From assembly GCF_002288525.1 (NCBI RefSeq), contig NZ_CP023067.1:1302001-1366000 (forward strand): DNA of 64,000 nt, written 5' to 3'. The notes beneath the pieces were generated by a model. The model had not been told where the DNA came from, searched no databases, and was given only the letters and a program-made list of their open reading frames with translations. This document shows positions 54,268-63,713 of this stretch, one piece after another. The position numbers and the translations under genes were made by a program. The DNA is from Sinorhizobium sojae CCBAU 05684 (GTDB taxonomy: Bacteria > Pseudomonadota > Alphaproteobacteria > Rhizobiales > Rhizobiaceae). How positions within the stretch are numbered: the stretch's first letter is position 1; every line of letters begins with the position of its first letter.

Positions 54268-55671
54268 CTAAACCGCCTTGATTTCGCCCATCCGGTTCCA
54301 GGCGTCGAGCCCGGCAATCTTGTAGGCTTCCGCGAGCGTCGGATAATTGAAGGTGTTCTCGACGAAATATTCGACGGTGCCCTTCAGGTTAAGCACCGCC
54401 TGGCCGATATGCACGAGTTCGGTCGCGCCTTCGCCGATGATGTGCACGCCGAGCAGTCGTCGCGTTTTCAGCGAGAAGATCATTTTCAGCATGCCGGCAT
54501 CGAGCCCCATGATGTGCCCACGAGACGTCTCGCGGAAGCGGGCGATGCCGCATTCGTACGGGATGCCACGTTCCTTGACCTCTTCTTCGGAAAGACCGCA
54601 GGTCGAGATTTCCGGCACCGCGTAGATGCCATAGGGGAAATATTTCTGCGGCTCCTTCGCAATGGCGCCGACGGCGACGCGCGCGGCAACGCGCCCCTGT
54701 TCCATCGAGGTCGAGGCGAGGCTCGGAAAGCCCACGACATCGCCGGCGGCAAAGATATTCGGCACGGCTGTTTCGAAGGTCTCGGGATTGACCTTCAGTC
54801 GTCCCCGGCTGTCTGCCTCGAGGCCGGCGGCGGGGAGGTTGAGCGCATCGGTTGCGCCCATGCGTCCCGCGGCAAAGAGAACCATGTCCGTCGTCAACTT
54901 GCGGCCGTTGTGGAGCGTAAGAACAACCTTACCATCGTCGAGCCGCTCGACCTTTTCGGCCTTCTGCCCGAGGCAGAGTTTCATGCTGCGATCGCGAAGC
55001 TGGTAGGTGAAATCCTCGACGATCTCCTTGTCGATGAAATCGAGCATCGTGCTCTTGGGATCGATCACCGTGACCTGCGTATCGAGGGCGCTGAAGATGG
55101 TTGCATATTCGATGCCGATCACCCCTGCGCCGATCACGACGAGCGATCGCGGCAATTGCTCGATCTCGAGCAACTCGTCGCTGTCGACGACAGTCTTGCC
55201 GTCGAAAGGCATGTAGTCGGGGCGGAACGGTTTGGTGCCGACGGCAAGCAGGATGCTGGCGCCGGTGACGAGTATGCTTTCCCCGTCGTCCTTGGTGATC
55301 TCAAGCGTCGACGGGGCCACGAAGCTCGCCCTTCCGCGAATATGCTGGACGCGGTTGCGAGCAAACTGATGCTCCAGAACCTCGACCTCGTGGTTGAGCG
55401 TGATGATCAGGCGGCGGCGCAGATCCTCGGCGCTGATCTCCTGCTTCACCCGATAGGAGCGGCCGTAAAAGCCTCGCTCGCGCCAGCCGGAGAGATTGAG
55501 CGCCGTTTCGCGCAATGTCTTGGAGGGGATCGTGCCGGTGTGGACGGAGACGCCGCCGACGCGTTTGCCTTGCTCGATGACGAGCACCCTCTTGCCGAGC
55601 TTGGCGGCCTGAATGGCGCCTCTGCGACCGGCGGGTCCGCTTCCGACGACGATGAGATCGAATTGGGTCAT
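54268..55671 (-). CDS. sthA: Soluble NAD(P) transhydrogenase
   Basis: SthA is an FAD flavoprotein that moves reducing equivalents from NADPH to NAD. The 467-residue protein starts MTQFDLIVVGSGPAGRRGAIQAAKLGKRVLVIEQG (FAD-binding Gly motif). Where disulfide reductases have two redox Cys, it reads GGVSVHTGTIPSKTLRE, without the pair; that, with length and the SLVVIGAGVIGIEYATIFSALDTQVTVID NAD-binding motif, identifies the SthA class rather than lipoamide dehydrogenase. The C-terminal dimer domain ends NTFNYPTLAEAYKIAGLDAWNRM. It is monocistronic here. Confidence 0.93.
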   Translation of the reverse strand: MTQFDLIVVGSGPAGRRGAIQAAKLGKRVLVIEQGKRVGGVSVHTGTIPSKTLRETALNLSGWRERGFYGRSYRVKQEISAEDLRRRLIITLNHEVEVLEHQFARNRVQHIRGRASFVAPSTLEITKDDGESILVTGASILLAVGTKPFRPDYMPFDGKTVVDSDELLEIEQLPRSLVVIGAGVIGIEYATIFSALDTQVTVIDPKSTMLDFIDKEIVEDFTYQLRDRSMKLCLGQKAEKVERLDDGKVVLTLHNGRKLTTDMVLFAAGRMGATDALNLPAAGLEADSRGRLKVNPETFETAVPNIFAAGDVVGFPSLASTSMEQGRVAARVAVGAIAKEPQKYFPYGIYAVPEISTCGLSEEEVKERGIPYECGIARFRETSRGHIMGLDAGMLKMIFSLKTRRLLGVHIIGEGATELVHIGQAVLNLKGTVEYFVENTFNYPTLAEAYKIAGLDAWNRMGEIKAV

Positions 55672-55854
55672 GAACGCTTCCCCTAGGGCGCGTGAGAATC
55701 GTTTGTGCGATGCGGCATATTTCGCGCCGCCATTGATATAGCGTCAATCAACGTTGCACTGATGCGCAATGCCGCAATGATTTGTTCTGTATGCGGCCCG
55801 CCATCCGGATGGCCGTCTGTTCCGGCGCGTGCCGCCATCGCCGATCACGCCAGC

Positions 55855-56646
55855 TCAAAAAAGCCGTAGCCCCTTCATGCTGACATGTCCGTCCTTGCCG
55901 ATGATGATGTGGTCGTGAACGGTGATGCCGAGCGGCTTGGCAGCGTCGGCGATCAGCTTTGTCATTTCGATGTCCGCACGCGAGGGCGTTGGATCGCCGG
56001 AAGGATGGTTATGGACTAAAATCAGAGCCGTTGCAGAGAGCTCCAGCGCCCGCTTGACCACCTCCCGCGGATAGACCGGCGTGTGGTCGATCGTCCCGCG
56101 CTGTTGCACCTCGTCGGCGATCAGCGCATTGCGCTTGTCGAGAAACAGGATGCGGAACTGTTCTTTCGTTTCATGTGCCATGGCGGCATGGCAGTAATCG
56201 ATCAACGCGCTCCATGAGGAAAGAACCTGTTTGTCGCGCAGGTCGCTCTTCAGCATCCGCTGCGCCGCCGTCGCGATGAGTTTCAGGTCGAGCGCGACGG
56301 TTTCACCAATGCCTTTGACCTCCTGCAACAGGTGCTGCGGAGCGCCGAAGACGCCCGCAAGCGTCCCGAAGCGAGCGAGCAGGGCCTTGGCGATCGGCTT
56401 GGTATCCCGGCGAGGGATCAATCGAAAGAGAATGAGTTCGAGAACCTCATAGTCCGCGAGTGCTGATTCGCCCTGTTCGCGAAAGCGGGTTCGCAGGCGA
56501 TCGCGGTGACCATGGTAATGCGCCTCCACGGTCTCCCCGAGCGCCGGCTGCTTTTCCCGTCCTACTGTCTTCTGCTGAGCGAAGAATTGCCGCTCGTCTG
56601 CGGGCGGTGATGCTTCCGCTTCAAAGAGAGGCGGGGGCTTCGTCAC
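55855..56646 (-). CDS. radC: RadC-family JAMM protein
   Basis: RadC proteins have a helix-hairpin-helix and a JAMM metalloprotease-like domain; their true function is unresolved despite the repair name. It has 263 residues. [22 protein letters not shown] hairpin (here [18 protein letters not shown]) lies near residue 110, and the JAMM metal site is [22 protein letters not shown] near residue 208, with all ligands present. Its start overlaps the map stop by four bases, so the two are co-transcribed, as in many alphaproteobacteria. Confidence 0.92.
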   Translation of the reverse strand: MTKPPPLFEAEASPPADERQFFAQQKTVGREKQPALGETVEAHYHGHRDRLRTRFREQGESALADYEVLELILFRLIPRRDTKPIAKALLARFGTLAGVFGAPQHLLQEVKGIGETVALDLKLIATAAQRMLKSDLRDKQVLSSWSALIDYCHAAMAHETKEQFRILFLDKRNALIADEVQQRGTIDHTPVYPREVVKRALELSATALILVHNHPSGDPTPSRADIEMTKLIADAAKPLGITVHDHIIIGKDGHVSMKGLRLF

Positions 56647-57482
56647 GCGTTGCCCAATGCACTGACGCCGGGCTTGAACAGGCCGGCCGGCGATAATGTG
56701 AAGACTTCGCAGCCCTCCGCCGTAACGCCGACCGTGTGTTCGTACTGCGCCGACAGGGAACGGTCCCGCGTGACCGCCGTCCAGCCGTCCGAAAGCACCT
56801 TCACATGCGGGCGGCCGAGATTGATCATCGGCTCGATCGTGAAGATCATGCCTTCCTTCAATTCCGGCCCCTCGTTAGCATTTCCGTAATGCAGGATGTT
56901 CGGCGCGTCGTGAAACAGCCGCCCGACGCCATGGCCGCAGAAATCGCGCACCACCGAGCAGCGTTCGGTCTCGGCATAGGTCTGGATCGCTTCGCCGATC
57001 GCGCCCGTGCGCGCGCCGGGCCGCACGGCGGCGATCCCGCGCATCAGAGACTCATGCGTCACCTCGAGCAGCCGCTCGGCGGCGCGCTTGATCTCCCCGA
57101 CCGGATACATACGACTTGAGTCGCCGTGCCAGCCGTCGACCACATAGGTGACGTCGATGTTGACGATGTCTCCCTCGCGCAACGGCTTGTCGTTCGGAAT
57201 GCCGTGGCAGACGACGTGGTTAATGGAGGTGCAGGAGGACTTGGTGTAGCCGCGGTAGTTCAAGGTGGCAGGCAGTGCGCCATGCTCCATGCCGAATTCG
57301 AAGACGAAGCGATCGATCTCTTCCGTCGTCACGCCGGGCCGGACGCGCGATACGAGTTCGTCCAGGCAGCGCGCCGTCAGCCGACAGGCCTTGCGCATGC
57401 CTTCGAATCCTTCCGGCCCGTAGAGACGAATGGCGCCGGTGTTCTTGTAGGGGGCCGCGCCGGCCTCAATGTAAGTGACCAT
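56643..57482 (-). CDS. map: Methionine aminopeptidase, type I
   Basis: Removes the initiator methionine from nascent proteins. It has 279 residues. The five metal ligands are in place: the two Asp in [23 protein letters not shown], the His in [16 protein letters not shown], and the two Glu in [11 protein letters not shown] and in the [10 protein letters not shown] block. [25 protein letters not shown] is a type I signature. The C-terminus overlaps radC by four bases. sfsA lies 29 bases upstream on the same strand, so sfsA-map-radC may be one operon. Confidence 0.95.
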   Translation of the reverse strand: MVTYIEAGAAPYKNTGAIRLYGPEGFEGMRKACRLTARCLDELVSRVRPGVTTEEIDRFVFEFGMEHGALPATLNYRGYTKSSCTSINHVVCHGIPNDKPLREGDIVNIDVTYVVDGWHGDSSRMYPVGEIKRAAERLLEVTHESLMRGIAAVRPGARTGAIGEAIQTYAETERCSVVRDFCGHGVGRLFHDAPNILHYGNANEGPELKEGMIFTIEPMINLGRPHVKVLSDGWTAVTRDRSLSAQYEHTVGVTAEGCEVFTLSPAGLFKPGVSALGNA

Positions 57483-57510
57483 TCCTAGACCTTCGTTGTT
57501 TCAGGCGCCT

Positions 57511-58236
57511 TCATAGAACAGCGAGGACCGGTTCGTCCACTATCACCGCTGCGGCCGGCTCGATCCCGAAGGGCGAAACGGCGCATCGGACCGCATAGGC
57601 TTCGACGCCGCGTGCAGCCGCCTTCTCGAAGGCACGAGCATAGACCGGATCGAGTTCGCGGCATATGCGCAAGACACCACAGTCGTTTCTTTGGACAAGG
57701 TACAACATGATCGCCCGGTGTCCCGCCTCGGCCACGTCTCCGAGTTCGTCCAGATGCTTGGCCCCCCGTTCGGTCGGACTGTCCGGGAACTCCGCCAGGC
57801 CTGCGGTACGGCTGAAATGGACGTTTTTCACCTCCACATAGGCGAGCCCCTTTTCCGGATCGCTGAGTAGGATATCGATGCGCGAATTGCGCCCGTATCG
57901 CTGCTCGCGACGAAGCGCTTGATATGAGTGGAGATCGCTAACCATTCCGGCCGCGATCGCCTCCTCCGCGATGCGGTTCGGCAATCCCGTATTGATGCCG
58001 ACATGCATGCCGTTCACTTCGACGATCTCGAGCATGTGGCGATATTTGCGGGTGGGTGAATCGTGTTCCGACAACCATATTGCCGAGCCGGGCGCCGTCA
58101 GTCCGCGCATGGAGCCGGTATTCGGACAGGAGCCGGTAATGGATGTGCCGTCGGCGAGGACGGCGTCGAAGAGGAAGCGTTTGTAGCGCTGCACGAGCGT
58201 CGCTGGAACAAGCGGGCGGGAGAATTTCACAGGCAA
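57511..58236 (-). CDS. sfsA: SfsA family protein
   Basis: SfsA was named for sugar-fermentation stimulation in E. coli; it is a DNA-binding, nuclease-like fold of uncertain role. The 241-residue protein has the family start [28 protein letters not shown], the conserved [20 protein letters not shown] block, and [24 protein letters not shown], whose D..EVK residues resemble a nuclease core. ATG 58236 is the first start in frame. It heads the likely sfsA-map-radC unit; a RIME element lies upstream. Confidence 0.92.
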   Translation of the reverse strand: MPVKFSRPLVPATLVQRYKRFLFDAVLADGTSITGSCPNTGSMRGLTAPGSAIWLSEHDSPTRKYRHMLEIVEVNGMHVGINTGLPNRIAEEAIAAGMVSDLHSYQALRREQRYGRNSRIDILLSDPEKGLAYVEVKNVHFSRTAGLAEFPDSPTERGAKHLDELGDVAEAGHRAIMLYLVQRNDCGVLRICRELDPVYARAFEKAAARGVEAYAVRCAVSPFGIEPAAAVIVDEPVLAVL

Positions 58237-58254
58237 TGTTTCCGCTGCATCACG

Positions 58255-58352
58255 ATATAGCGCCGCGCGTCTTTTCAGACGCCCACAGGTCGCTGTAACT
58301 CTTTGCGCATCGAGCTTTCCGAAAATCGGGGACGATTATCGGGACGATGCGA
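58255..58352. repeat. RIME-type intergenic palindrome
   Basis: TATAGCGCCGCGCGTCTTTT, then CAGACGCCCACAGGTCGCTGTA, then GCGCATCGAGCTTTCCGAAA paired with GGACGATTATC..GATGCGATA. Complete copy between phaC (ending at 58400) and sfsA. Confidence 0.75.
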
Positions 58353-58399
58353 TAGCCGGTTCGACTGAAGATCATGAAACGTGATCGGTCTTCAAAGGA

Positions 58400-60244
58400 T
58401 TATGCGCGCACGCGCACGTAGGATCCCGGTGCATCTTCGATCGCGTTCAGCGGTCCGCCGGCCTTGCGGGCAGGGATGCGGCGATCGTCGAGTTGTTCGA
58501 TCCAGCTCTGCCAATGCGGCCACCAGGAGCCCTGGGTCTCTTTCGCCTTCTCGAACCAGGTTTCAATGTCGCCTTTCGCAGGGCCGCCGGTCCAGAACTG
58601 GTACTTGTTCTTGTCCGGCGGATTGACGACGCCCGCAATGTGCCCGGATCCGGACAGAACGAAGGTGACCTTGCCGCCGAAGAATTGGCTGCCGAGGAAG
58701 ATGGATTTCGCCGGGGCGATGTGATCCTCCTTGGTGGCGAGATTGTAGATGGGGATGGTCACGTCGCCGAGCGAGACTTTTTTTCCGGCCAGCACCATCT
58801 CGCCCTTCGAAAGCTTGTTCTCCAGATAGCAGTTGCGGAGATAGAAGGAGTGGTTCGCCGCCGGCATCCGCGTCGAGTCGGAGTTCCAATAGAGCAGGTC
58901 GAAGGGCATCGGCTCCTGGCCCTTCAGGTAGTTGTTGACGAAATAGGGCCAGATCAGTTCGGAGGCTCGAAGCATGTTGAATGCCGTCGCCATCTTCGAG
59001 CCTTCGAGATAGCCGACCGTGCTCATTTTCGCTTCGACCTGGCGGATCTGATCCTCGTCGGCGAAGACCTTGAGGTCGCCGGCGTGGGTGAAATCCACTT
59101 GGGTGGTGAAGAGCGTCGCCGAACGGATCCGCTTGTCACCCTCGGCGGCGTGGAGCGCAAGCGTTGCTGCAAGCAGCGTGCCGCCGACGCAATAGCCGAT
59201 CGCGTTGACCTCGCGCTCGCCGGTCGCCTTCTCCACCGTGTCGAGCGCGAAGTCGATGCCTTCGCGCGCATAGGCCTCCCAGTCCTTTCCGGCATGACGC
59301 TCGTCGGGATTGACCCAGGAAATCACGAAAACCGTGTGGCCCTGGTCCACCGCCCATTTGATGAAGGACTTCTGGGGATTGAGGTCGAGCACGTAGAACT
59401 TGTTGATCCAGGGCGGGCAGATGAGCAAGGGCCGCTTGAGCACGGTTTCGGTGCTCGCCTCGTATTGAATAACCTGGCAGACATCGCTTTGGGCGATCAC
59501 CTTGCCGGGGGTGATCGCGATGTTCTCGCCGATCGCGAACTTGCTCGTGTCCGTTTGTCTCAGCCGCAATTCTCCGCGCCCGGCGGCAATGTCTTCGGCC
59601 AGCATTTGCATGCCCTTGGCGAGATTGGCGCCGCTGGACGCGACGGTCTCCCGGTAGAGCTGGGGATTGGTGGTGATGAAATTGCTCGGCGAAAGCGCGC
59701 TCGAAATCTGGCGGATATAGAACGCCGCCTTCAGCCGGGTGTGGTCGTCCAGACCTTCGGCGTCCTCGACCATGCGTTCGGCCCAGTCGGAGGTGACGAA
59801 GTAGGCTTGGCGGACGAAGGCGAAGAAAGGATTCTTCACCCAGTCCTCGTCGGCGAAGCGCTTGTCTTCCCTTTGGATCGCCTCCGGTTCGCCGACGTTG
59901 TCGCCGGCCATTCGCTGGATCGTTCGCGACCAGATCCCGAAGAAGCTTCCCATCAGGTTGGTCTGCGCCTCCAGCGTCCGGCGCGGATCGGAGAGCCAAT
60001 ACTCGGACACTTTCGAAAGCGTCCTGACCATGTCGGAGACGGGTTCGGCGTAGGTTTCTGCGCTCCGGCCGTTTTCGCGTGGCGCCAGCCACGCCGACGC
60101 CGCTTTCCCCATATGTTCGGCAGCGCGGGCCAGGTTGATCGCCAGACTTTCGGGATCCTTGACGATGTAAGGCTCCACCGATTTCGGATCGAAGCCAGCA
60201 AAGCCGCTCTTGCTCGTGGTGTCGTCGACCTTGTCTACTGTCAC
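58400..60244 (-). CDS. phaC: Poly-3-hydroxybutyrate synthase, class I
   Basis: PhaC polymerises 3-hydroxybutyryl-CoA into PHB granules, the main carbon store of rhizobia. The GTG start at 60244 with GGAGGG seven bases upstream gives 614 residues, the usual class I length; the open frame upstream is spurious. The lipase-like box holding the catalytic Cys is AIGYCVGGTLLA (G.C.G), with the conserved Asp in TIPIYNLATKEDHIAP and the His in LSGSGHIAGVVNPP. The N-terminal domain with FVRQAYFVTSDWAERMVED is typical. It is unlinked to phaAB here. Next genes are on the opposite strand. Confidence 0.95.
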   Translation of the reverse strand: MTVDKVDDTTSKSGFAGFDPKSVEPYIVKDPESLAINLARAAEHMGKAASAWLAPRENGRSAETYAEPVSDMVRTLSKVSEYWLSDPRRTLEAQTNLMGSFFGIWSRTIQRMAGDNVGEPEAIQREDKRFADEDWVKNPFFAFVRQAYFVTSDWAERMVEDAEGLDDHTRLKAAFYIRQISSALSPSNFITTNPQLYRETVASSGANLAKGMQMLAEDIAAGRGELRLRQTDTSKFAIGENIAITPGKVIAQSDVCQVIQYEASTETVLKRPLLICPPWINKFYVLDLNPQKSFIKWAVDQGHTVFVISWVNPDERHAGKDWEAYAREGIDFALDTVEKATGEREVNAIGYCVGGTLLAATLALHAAEGDKRIRSATLFTTQVDFTHAGDLKVFADEDQIRQVEAKMSTVGYLEGSKMATAFNMLRASELIWPYFVNNYLKGQEPMPFDLLYWNSDSTRMPAANHSFYLRNCYLENKLSKGEMVLAGKKVSLGDVTIPIYNLATKEDHIAPAKSIFLGSQFFGGKVTFVLSGSGHIAGVVNPPDKNKYQFWTGGPAKGDIETWFEKAKETQGSWWPHWQSWIEQLDDRRIPARKAGGPLNAIEDAPGSYVRVRA

Positions 60245-60353
60245 CCGGTGCCCTCCGCAGCATCTTGTTTGTTTTGTATTTTTACATTCTGCCTGAAAAT
60301 GATTACAAGGGCTAGCGCATCGTCGCGCCGCAAAACAGAGGTTCATTGCCAGC

Positions 60354-60656
60354 ATGCACGTCGGAAAGCAGCGTTCGATTTCCATCTTTTCCGGGCTGAT
60401 GCTTGCAGCCGTGCTCGCCGGGTGCAACTCGACCACCGATCTCCAAAGCTATCCTTCCGTCTACGGGCAAAGGCCCGCCGCCACGGGGCAGATGACGGAC
60501 GAGGAAGCCTTGAACCAGGAGGAGCGGTTGACGGCGCTCGCGGCACAGCGCAATTCCGGCTCGATATCGGAGGCCGAGTATCAGCGGCGCCTGAAGGAAC
60601 TGCGGGCGCTGGCCGAACAGCACGGCGCAGAGACGCTGAAACAGATCGAGAATTAG
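60354..60656 (+). CDS. Small lipoprotein
   Basis: A 100-residue predicted lipoprotein: signal (SIFSGLMLAAVLAGC) with lipobox LAGC near residue 24, then a short mature domain rich in Glu, Gln and Ala (QMTDEEALNQEERLTALAAQRNSGSISEAEYQRRLKELRALAEQHG), probably a helical hairpin resembling the SHOCT-like pattern SGxISexEYxxrlxxL. Divergent from phaC. Similar small lipoproteins are common in rhizobia and of unknown role. Confidence 0.8.
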   Translation: MHVGKQRSISIFSGLMLAAVLAGCNSTTDLQSYPSVYGQRPAATGQMTDEEALNQEERLTALAAQRNSGSISEAEYQRRLKELRALAEQHGAETLKQIEN

Positions 60657-60781
60657 CCCTTGCGTTTCTGGTGATTTGGCCGCAAAGCGTTCAATGGCCG
60701 CAATGTCGGCCACTCACCCCGCGCAAGTCATAGCGATAGCCGCACCGGCCCGCAAAAGCGCGCGCCAAACGAGGTCTGGAG

Positions 60782-61999
60782 ATGGAAGAGTTTCATAAAG
60801 TCCGGCGCCTGCCGCCCTATGTTTTCGAACAGGTCAACCGTTTGAAAGCAAGCGCGCGAGCCGCCGGGGCCGACATCATCGACCTCGGCATGGGCAATCC
60901 CGACCTTCCCACTCCTCAGTCGATCGTCGACAAGCTCTGCGAGGTCGTGCAGGACCCGCGCACCCACCGTTATTCGTCGTCGAAGGGCATTCCGGGGCTG
61001 CGCCGCGCGCAGTCCGCCTATTATGCGCGCCGCTTCGGCGTGAAGCTCAATCCCGAGACGCAGGTCGTCGCCACGCTCGGTTCGAAGGAAGGCTTCGCCA
61101 ATATGGCGCAGGCGATCACCGCGCCGGGTGACGTCATTCTCTGTCCGAACCCCACCTATCCGATCCATGCCTTCGGCTTTCTGATGGCCGGCGGCGTCAT
61201 CCGCTCGATCCCCGTCGAGCCGGACGATTCGTTCTTTCCGCCGCTCGAGCGGGCCGTCAGGCATTCGATCCCGAAGCCCTTGGCACTCATTCTCAACTAT
61301 CCCTCCAACCCGACGGCGCAGGTCGCGACGCTTGATTTCTACAAGGAGGTCATCGCCTTCGCGAAAAAGCACGACATCATCGTGCTTTCGGATCTCGCCT
61401 ATTCGGAAATCTACTTCGATGACGTTCCGCCGCCGTCGGTCCTGGAGGTGCCGGGGGCGCTCGACGTGACGGTCGAATTCACCTCGATGTCGAAAACCTT
61501 CTCTATGCCCGGTTGGCGCATGGGCTTTGCGGTCGGCAACGAGCGGCTGATCGCGGCGCTGACGCGGGTGAAATCCTATCTCGACTATGGCGCCTTCACG
61601 CCCATCCAGGTGGCGGCGACCCAGGCGCTGAACGGCGATGGCAGCGACATCGCGGAGGTCCGCAGCATCTATAAGCGCCGCCGCGACGTCATGGTCGAAA
61701 GCTTCGGCAAGGCGGGATTCGAAGTGCCGCCACCGCCGGCGACGATGTTCGCCTGGGCAAAGATCCCGGAGAAGTTCCGCCATCTGGGCTCGCTGGAGTT
61801 CTCGAAGCTGCTCGTCGAGAAGGCCGATGTGGCGGTCGCGCCCGGTGTCGGCTTTGGAGAGCAGGGCGACGACTATGTGCGCCTTGCCCTCGTCGAGAAC
61901 GAGCACCGCATCCGCCAGGCGGCGCGCAACATCAAGCGCTTCTTTTCAACCGCGGACGAAACGATGCACAACGTCGTTTCGCTGAATACACGCCGGTAG
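60782..61999 (+). CDS. Class I/II aminotransferase (alanine/aspartate type)
   Basis: PLP-dependent fold type I aminotransferase, 405 residues. DIIDLGMGNPDLPTP near residue 35, LNYPSNPTAQVATLDFYKEV, SDLAYSEIYFDD and the PLP lysine in TSMSKTFSMPGWRMGFAVGN are all present, as is the C-terminal substrate-binding Arg region. It belongs to the AlaC/LL-DAP-aminotransferase-related group found beside hom in rhizobia. It may supply or use aspartate-family amino acids, consistent with hom 82 bases downstream. Exact substrate cannot be set by sequence alone. Confidence 0.88.
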   Translation: MEEFHKVRRLPPYVFEQVNRLKASARAAGADIIDLGMGNPDLPTPQSIVDKLCEVVQDPRTHRYSSSKGIPGLRRAQSAYYARRFGVKLNPETQVVATLGSKEGFANMAQAITAPGDVILCPNPTYPIHAFGFLMAGGVIRSIPVEPDDSFFPPLERAVRHSIPKPLALILNYPSNPTAQVATLDFYKEVIAFAKKHDIIVLSDLAYSEIYFDDVPPPSVLEVPGALDVTVEFTSMSKTFSMPGWRMGFAVGNERLIAALTRVKSYLDYGAFTPIQVAATQALNGDGSDIAEVRSIYKRRRDVMVESFGKAGFEVPPPPATMFAWAKIPEKFRHLGSLEFSKLLVEKADVAVAPGVGFGEQGDDYVRLALVENEHRIRQAARNIKRFFSTADETMHNVVSLNTRR

Positions 62000-62081
62000 A
62001 AAGCGGGACACAAGCCGCTTCTCACGCCGAAATCGGCCCCGTCTTGCGGCGGGGCGCCTTCTACCCGTTAGGAACCTTGCT

Positions 62082-63401
62082 ATGGCAGATGCCCTCAAAA
62101 TCGGCATTGCGGGCTTGGGCACGGTCGGTGCCTCGCTCGTCCGGATTGTCCAGGAACGCCAAGAGATGCTGGCAACCACGTGCGGAAGGGCGATTGAAAT
62201 TGTTGCCGTTGCCGCGAGGGATCGCAACAGGGACCGCGGGGTCGATCTTTCGAAGGCTGCCTGGTACGACAACGCCGTCGCGCTCGCCTCCGAAGCCGAC
62301 ATCGATGTTTTCGTCGAGCTGATGGGGGGCGCCGGGGGCCCGGCCCATGCGTCGGTCAAGTCGGCGCTAAACCGCGGCATCCATGTCGTAACCGCCAACA
62401 AGGCGCTTCTTTCGGCTCACGGCATAGAACTTGCCGGCATTGCGGAGGAGCGCGGGGCGCTGCTCAATTACGAAGCTGCCGTTGCCGGGGGCATTCCGGT
62501 GATCAAGGCCCTGCGCGAGTCGATGACAGGCAACTCGATCTCGCGCGTCTACGGGATCATGAACGGAACCTGCAACTATATCCTGACGCAGATGGAGAAG
62601 GAGGGGCTTTCCTTCGAGGACTGCCTCAAGGAGGCCCAGCGTCTTGGCTATGCGGAGGCGGACCCGGCCTTCGACATCGAGGGCAATGACACCGCGCACA
62701 AGCTGTCGATCCTGACGAGCCTTGCATTCGGCACGGCGATTGCCGCCGACGACATCTATCTCGAAGGCATCACCAATATCTCGATCGAGGACATTCATGC
62801 GGCTGCCGATCTCGGCTACCGCATCAAGCTCCTGGGCGTCGCGCAGCGGACCGAAAGCGGCATCGAACAGCGCGTCCATCCGACGATGGTGCCCTATGAG
62901 TCCGTCATCGCTCAGGTCGATGGCGTCACGAACGCAGTCGCGATCGAATCCGACATTCTCGGCGAGCTCTTGATGGTCGGTCCCGGGGCCGGCGGCAATG
63001 CCACCGCCTCGGCGGTGCTGGGCGATATCGCCGATATCGCCAAGAGCCGTCCGGGTGCGCAGCACGTGCCTGCTTTCGGGCGCCCGGCTGCGGCACTGCT
63101 TCCCTACAAACGCGCGCGCATGCGCAGCCACGAAGGCGGCTATTTCATCCGGCTGAAGGTTCTCGATCGAACGGGCGTGTTTGCAAGCATCGCCGCGCAC
63201 ATGGCCGAGAACGACATCTCGCTCGAATCGATCATGCAGCACTCCAAACATTACATGGATGCTGCCGAGCCGAAGACGATCATCCTGGTCACGCATGCGA
63301 CCTTCGAGGCATCCGTGCGCGAGGCGATCTCCTCGATCAAGGGTGAGGGTTATCTCGTCGGCGAGCCCCAAGTGATCCGAATCGAGCGCCCGAAGCCGTA
63401 A
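62082..63401 (+). CDS. hom: Homoserine dehydrogenase
   Basis: NAD(P)-dependent step from aspartate semialdehyde to homoserine, leading to threonine and methionine. It has 439 residues. KIGIAGLGTVGASLVRIVQ is the Rossmann motif; the catalytic region has YGIMNGTCNYILTQMEKEG and AEADPAFDIEGNDTAHKLSIL with the conserved Lys and Asp; a C-terminal ACT domain (FIRLKVLDRTGVFASIAAHMAENDISLESIMQHS, residues about 350-385) gives feedback control. ATG 62082 follows a short GC-rich hairpin. It is probably co-transcribed with the aminotransferase. Confidence 0.95.
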   Translation: MADALKIGIAGLGTVGASLVRIVQERQEMLATTCGRAIEIVAVAARDRNRDRGVDLSKAAWYDNAVALASEADIDVFVELMGGAGGPAHASVKSALNRGIHVVTANKALLSAHGIELAGIAEERGALLNYEAAVAGGIPVIKALRESMTGNSISRVYGIMNGTCNYILTQMEKEGLSFEDCLKEAQRLGYAEADPAFDIEGNDTAHKLSILTSLAFGTAIAADDIYLEGITNISIEDIHAAADLGYRIKLLGVAQRTESGIEQRVHPTMVPYESVIAQVDGVTNAVAIESDILGELLMVGPGAGGNATASAVLGDIADIAKSRPGAQHVPAFGRPAAALLPYKRARMRSHEGGYFIRLKVLDRTGVFASIAAHMAENDISLESIMQHSKHYMDAAEPKTIILVTHATFEASVREAISSIKGEGYLVGEPQVIRIERPKP

Positions 63402-63577
63402 TACCAACCTGCACCGATATCGACCGAAAGCGCCCGACCCTTCGGATGGGCCGTCTGTCGGCCGCCGGCCGCATCGCAATCCTCGACCGATGCATGAGCA
63501 TCGCTCTGCGGTGTGTACCTCACGGGACACCGGCAATCGGTCCCACGCAATCGGTCAATATCGGTGCAGGTTGGCAT
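63401..63577. repeat. MITE-like element with 27-bp inverted repeats
   Basis: CCAACCTGCACCGATATCGA (63404 on) and its near-exact reverse complement ending near 63574 form terminal inverted repeats of about 27 bp with two mismatches, enclosing roughly 120 bp of non-coding sequence. The element begins at the last base of the hom stop codon. It could be a miniature transposable element or a large terminator hairpin. Confidence 0.6.
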
Positions 63578-63713
63578 AAGAGGCGTGCCTCGGCATCAAA
63601 ACTGTTGAGAAACCGCTAAAGGATGTGTCTTCCGGGGCATGGCCGCTGGCCGGCCGGTTTTTCCCTGCCGAAATCTTGGTTAAGAACGGGGGAAATTCGC
63701 ACGGGTAGGCAAG

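Noticed and set aside
54268..55671. Lipoamide dehydrogenase or mercuric reductase instead of SthA
   Set aside because: The redox cysteine pair is missing and the sequence pattern fits the transhydrogenase group.
58493..60733. 746-codon plus-strand open frame opposite phaC
   Set aside because: Shadow of the phaC codons in a GC-rich genome; no family motif.
62035..62056. GC-rich hairpin between the aminotransferase gene and hom as a threonine/methionine riboswitch or attenuator
   Set aside because: A simple stem with no leader peptide, no amino acid codon run and no SAM-type conserved core; also lacks a good T-run.
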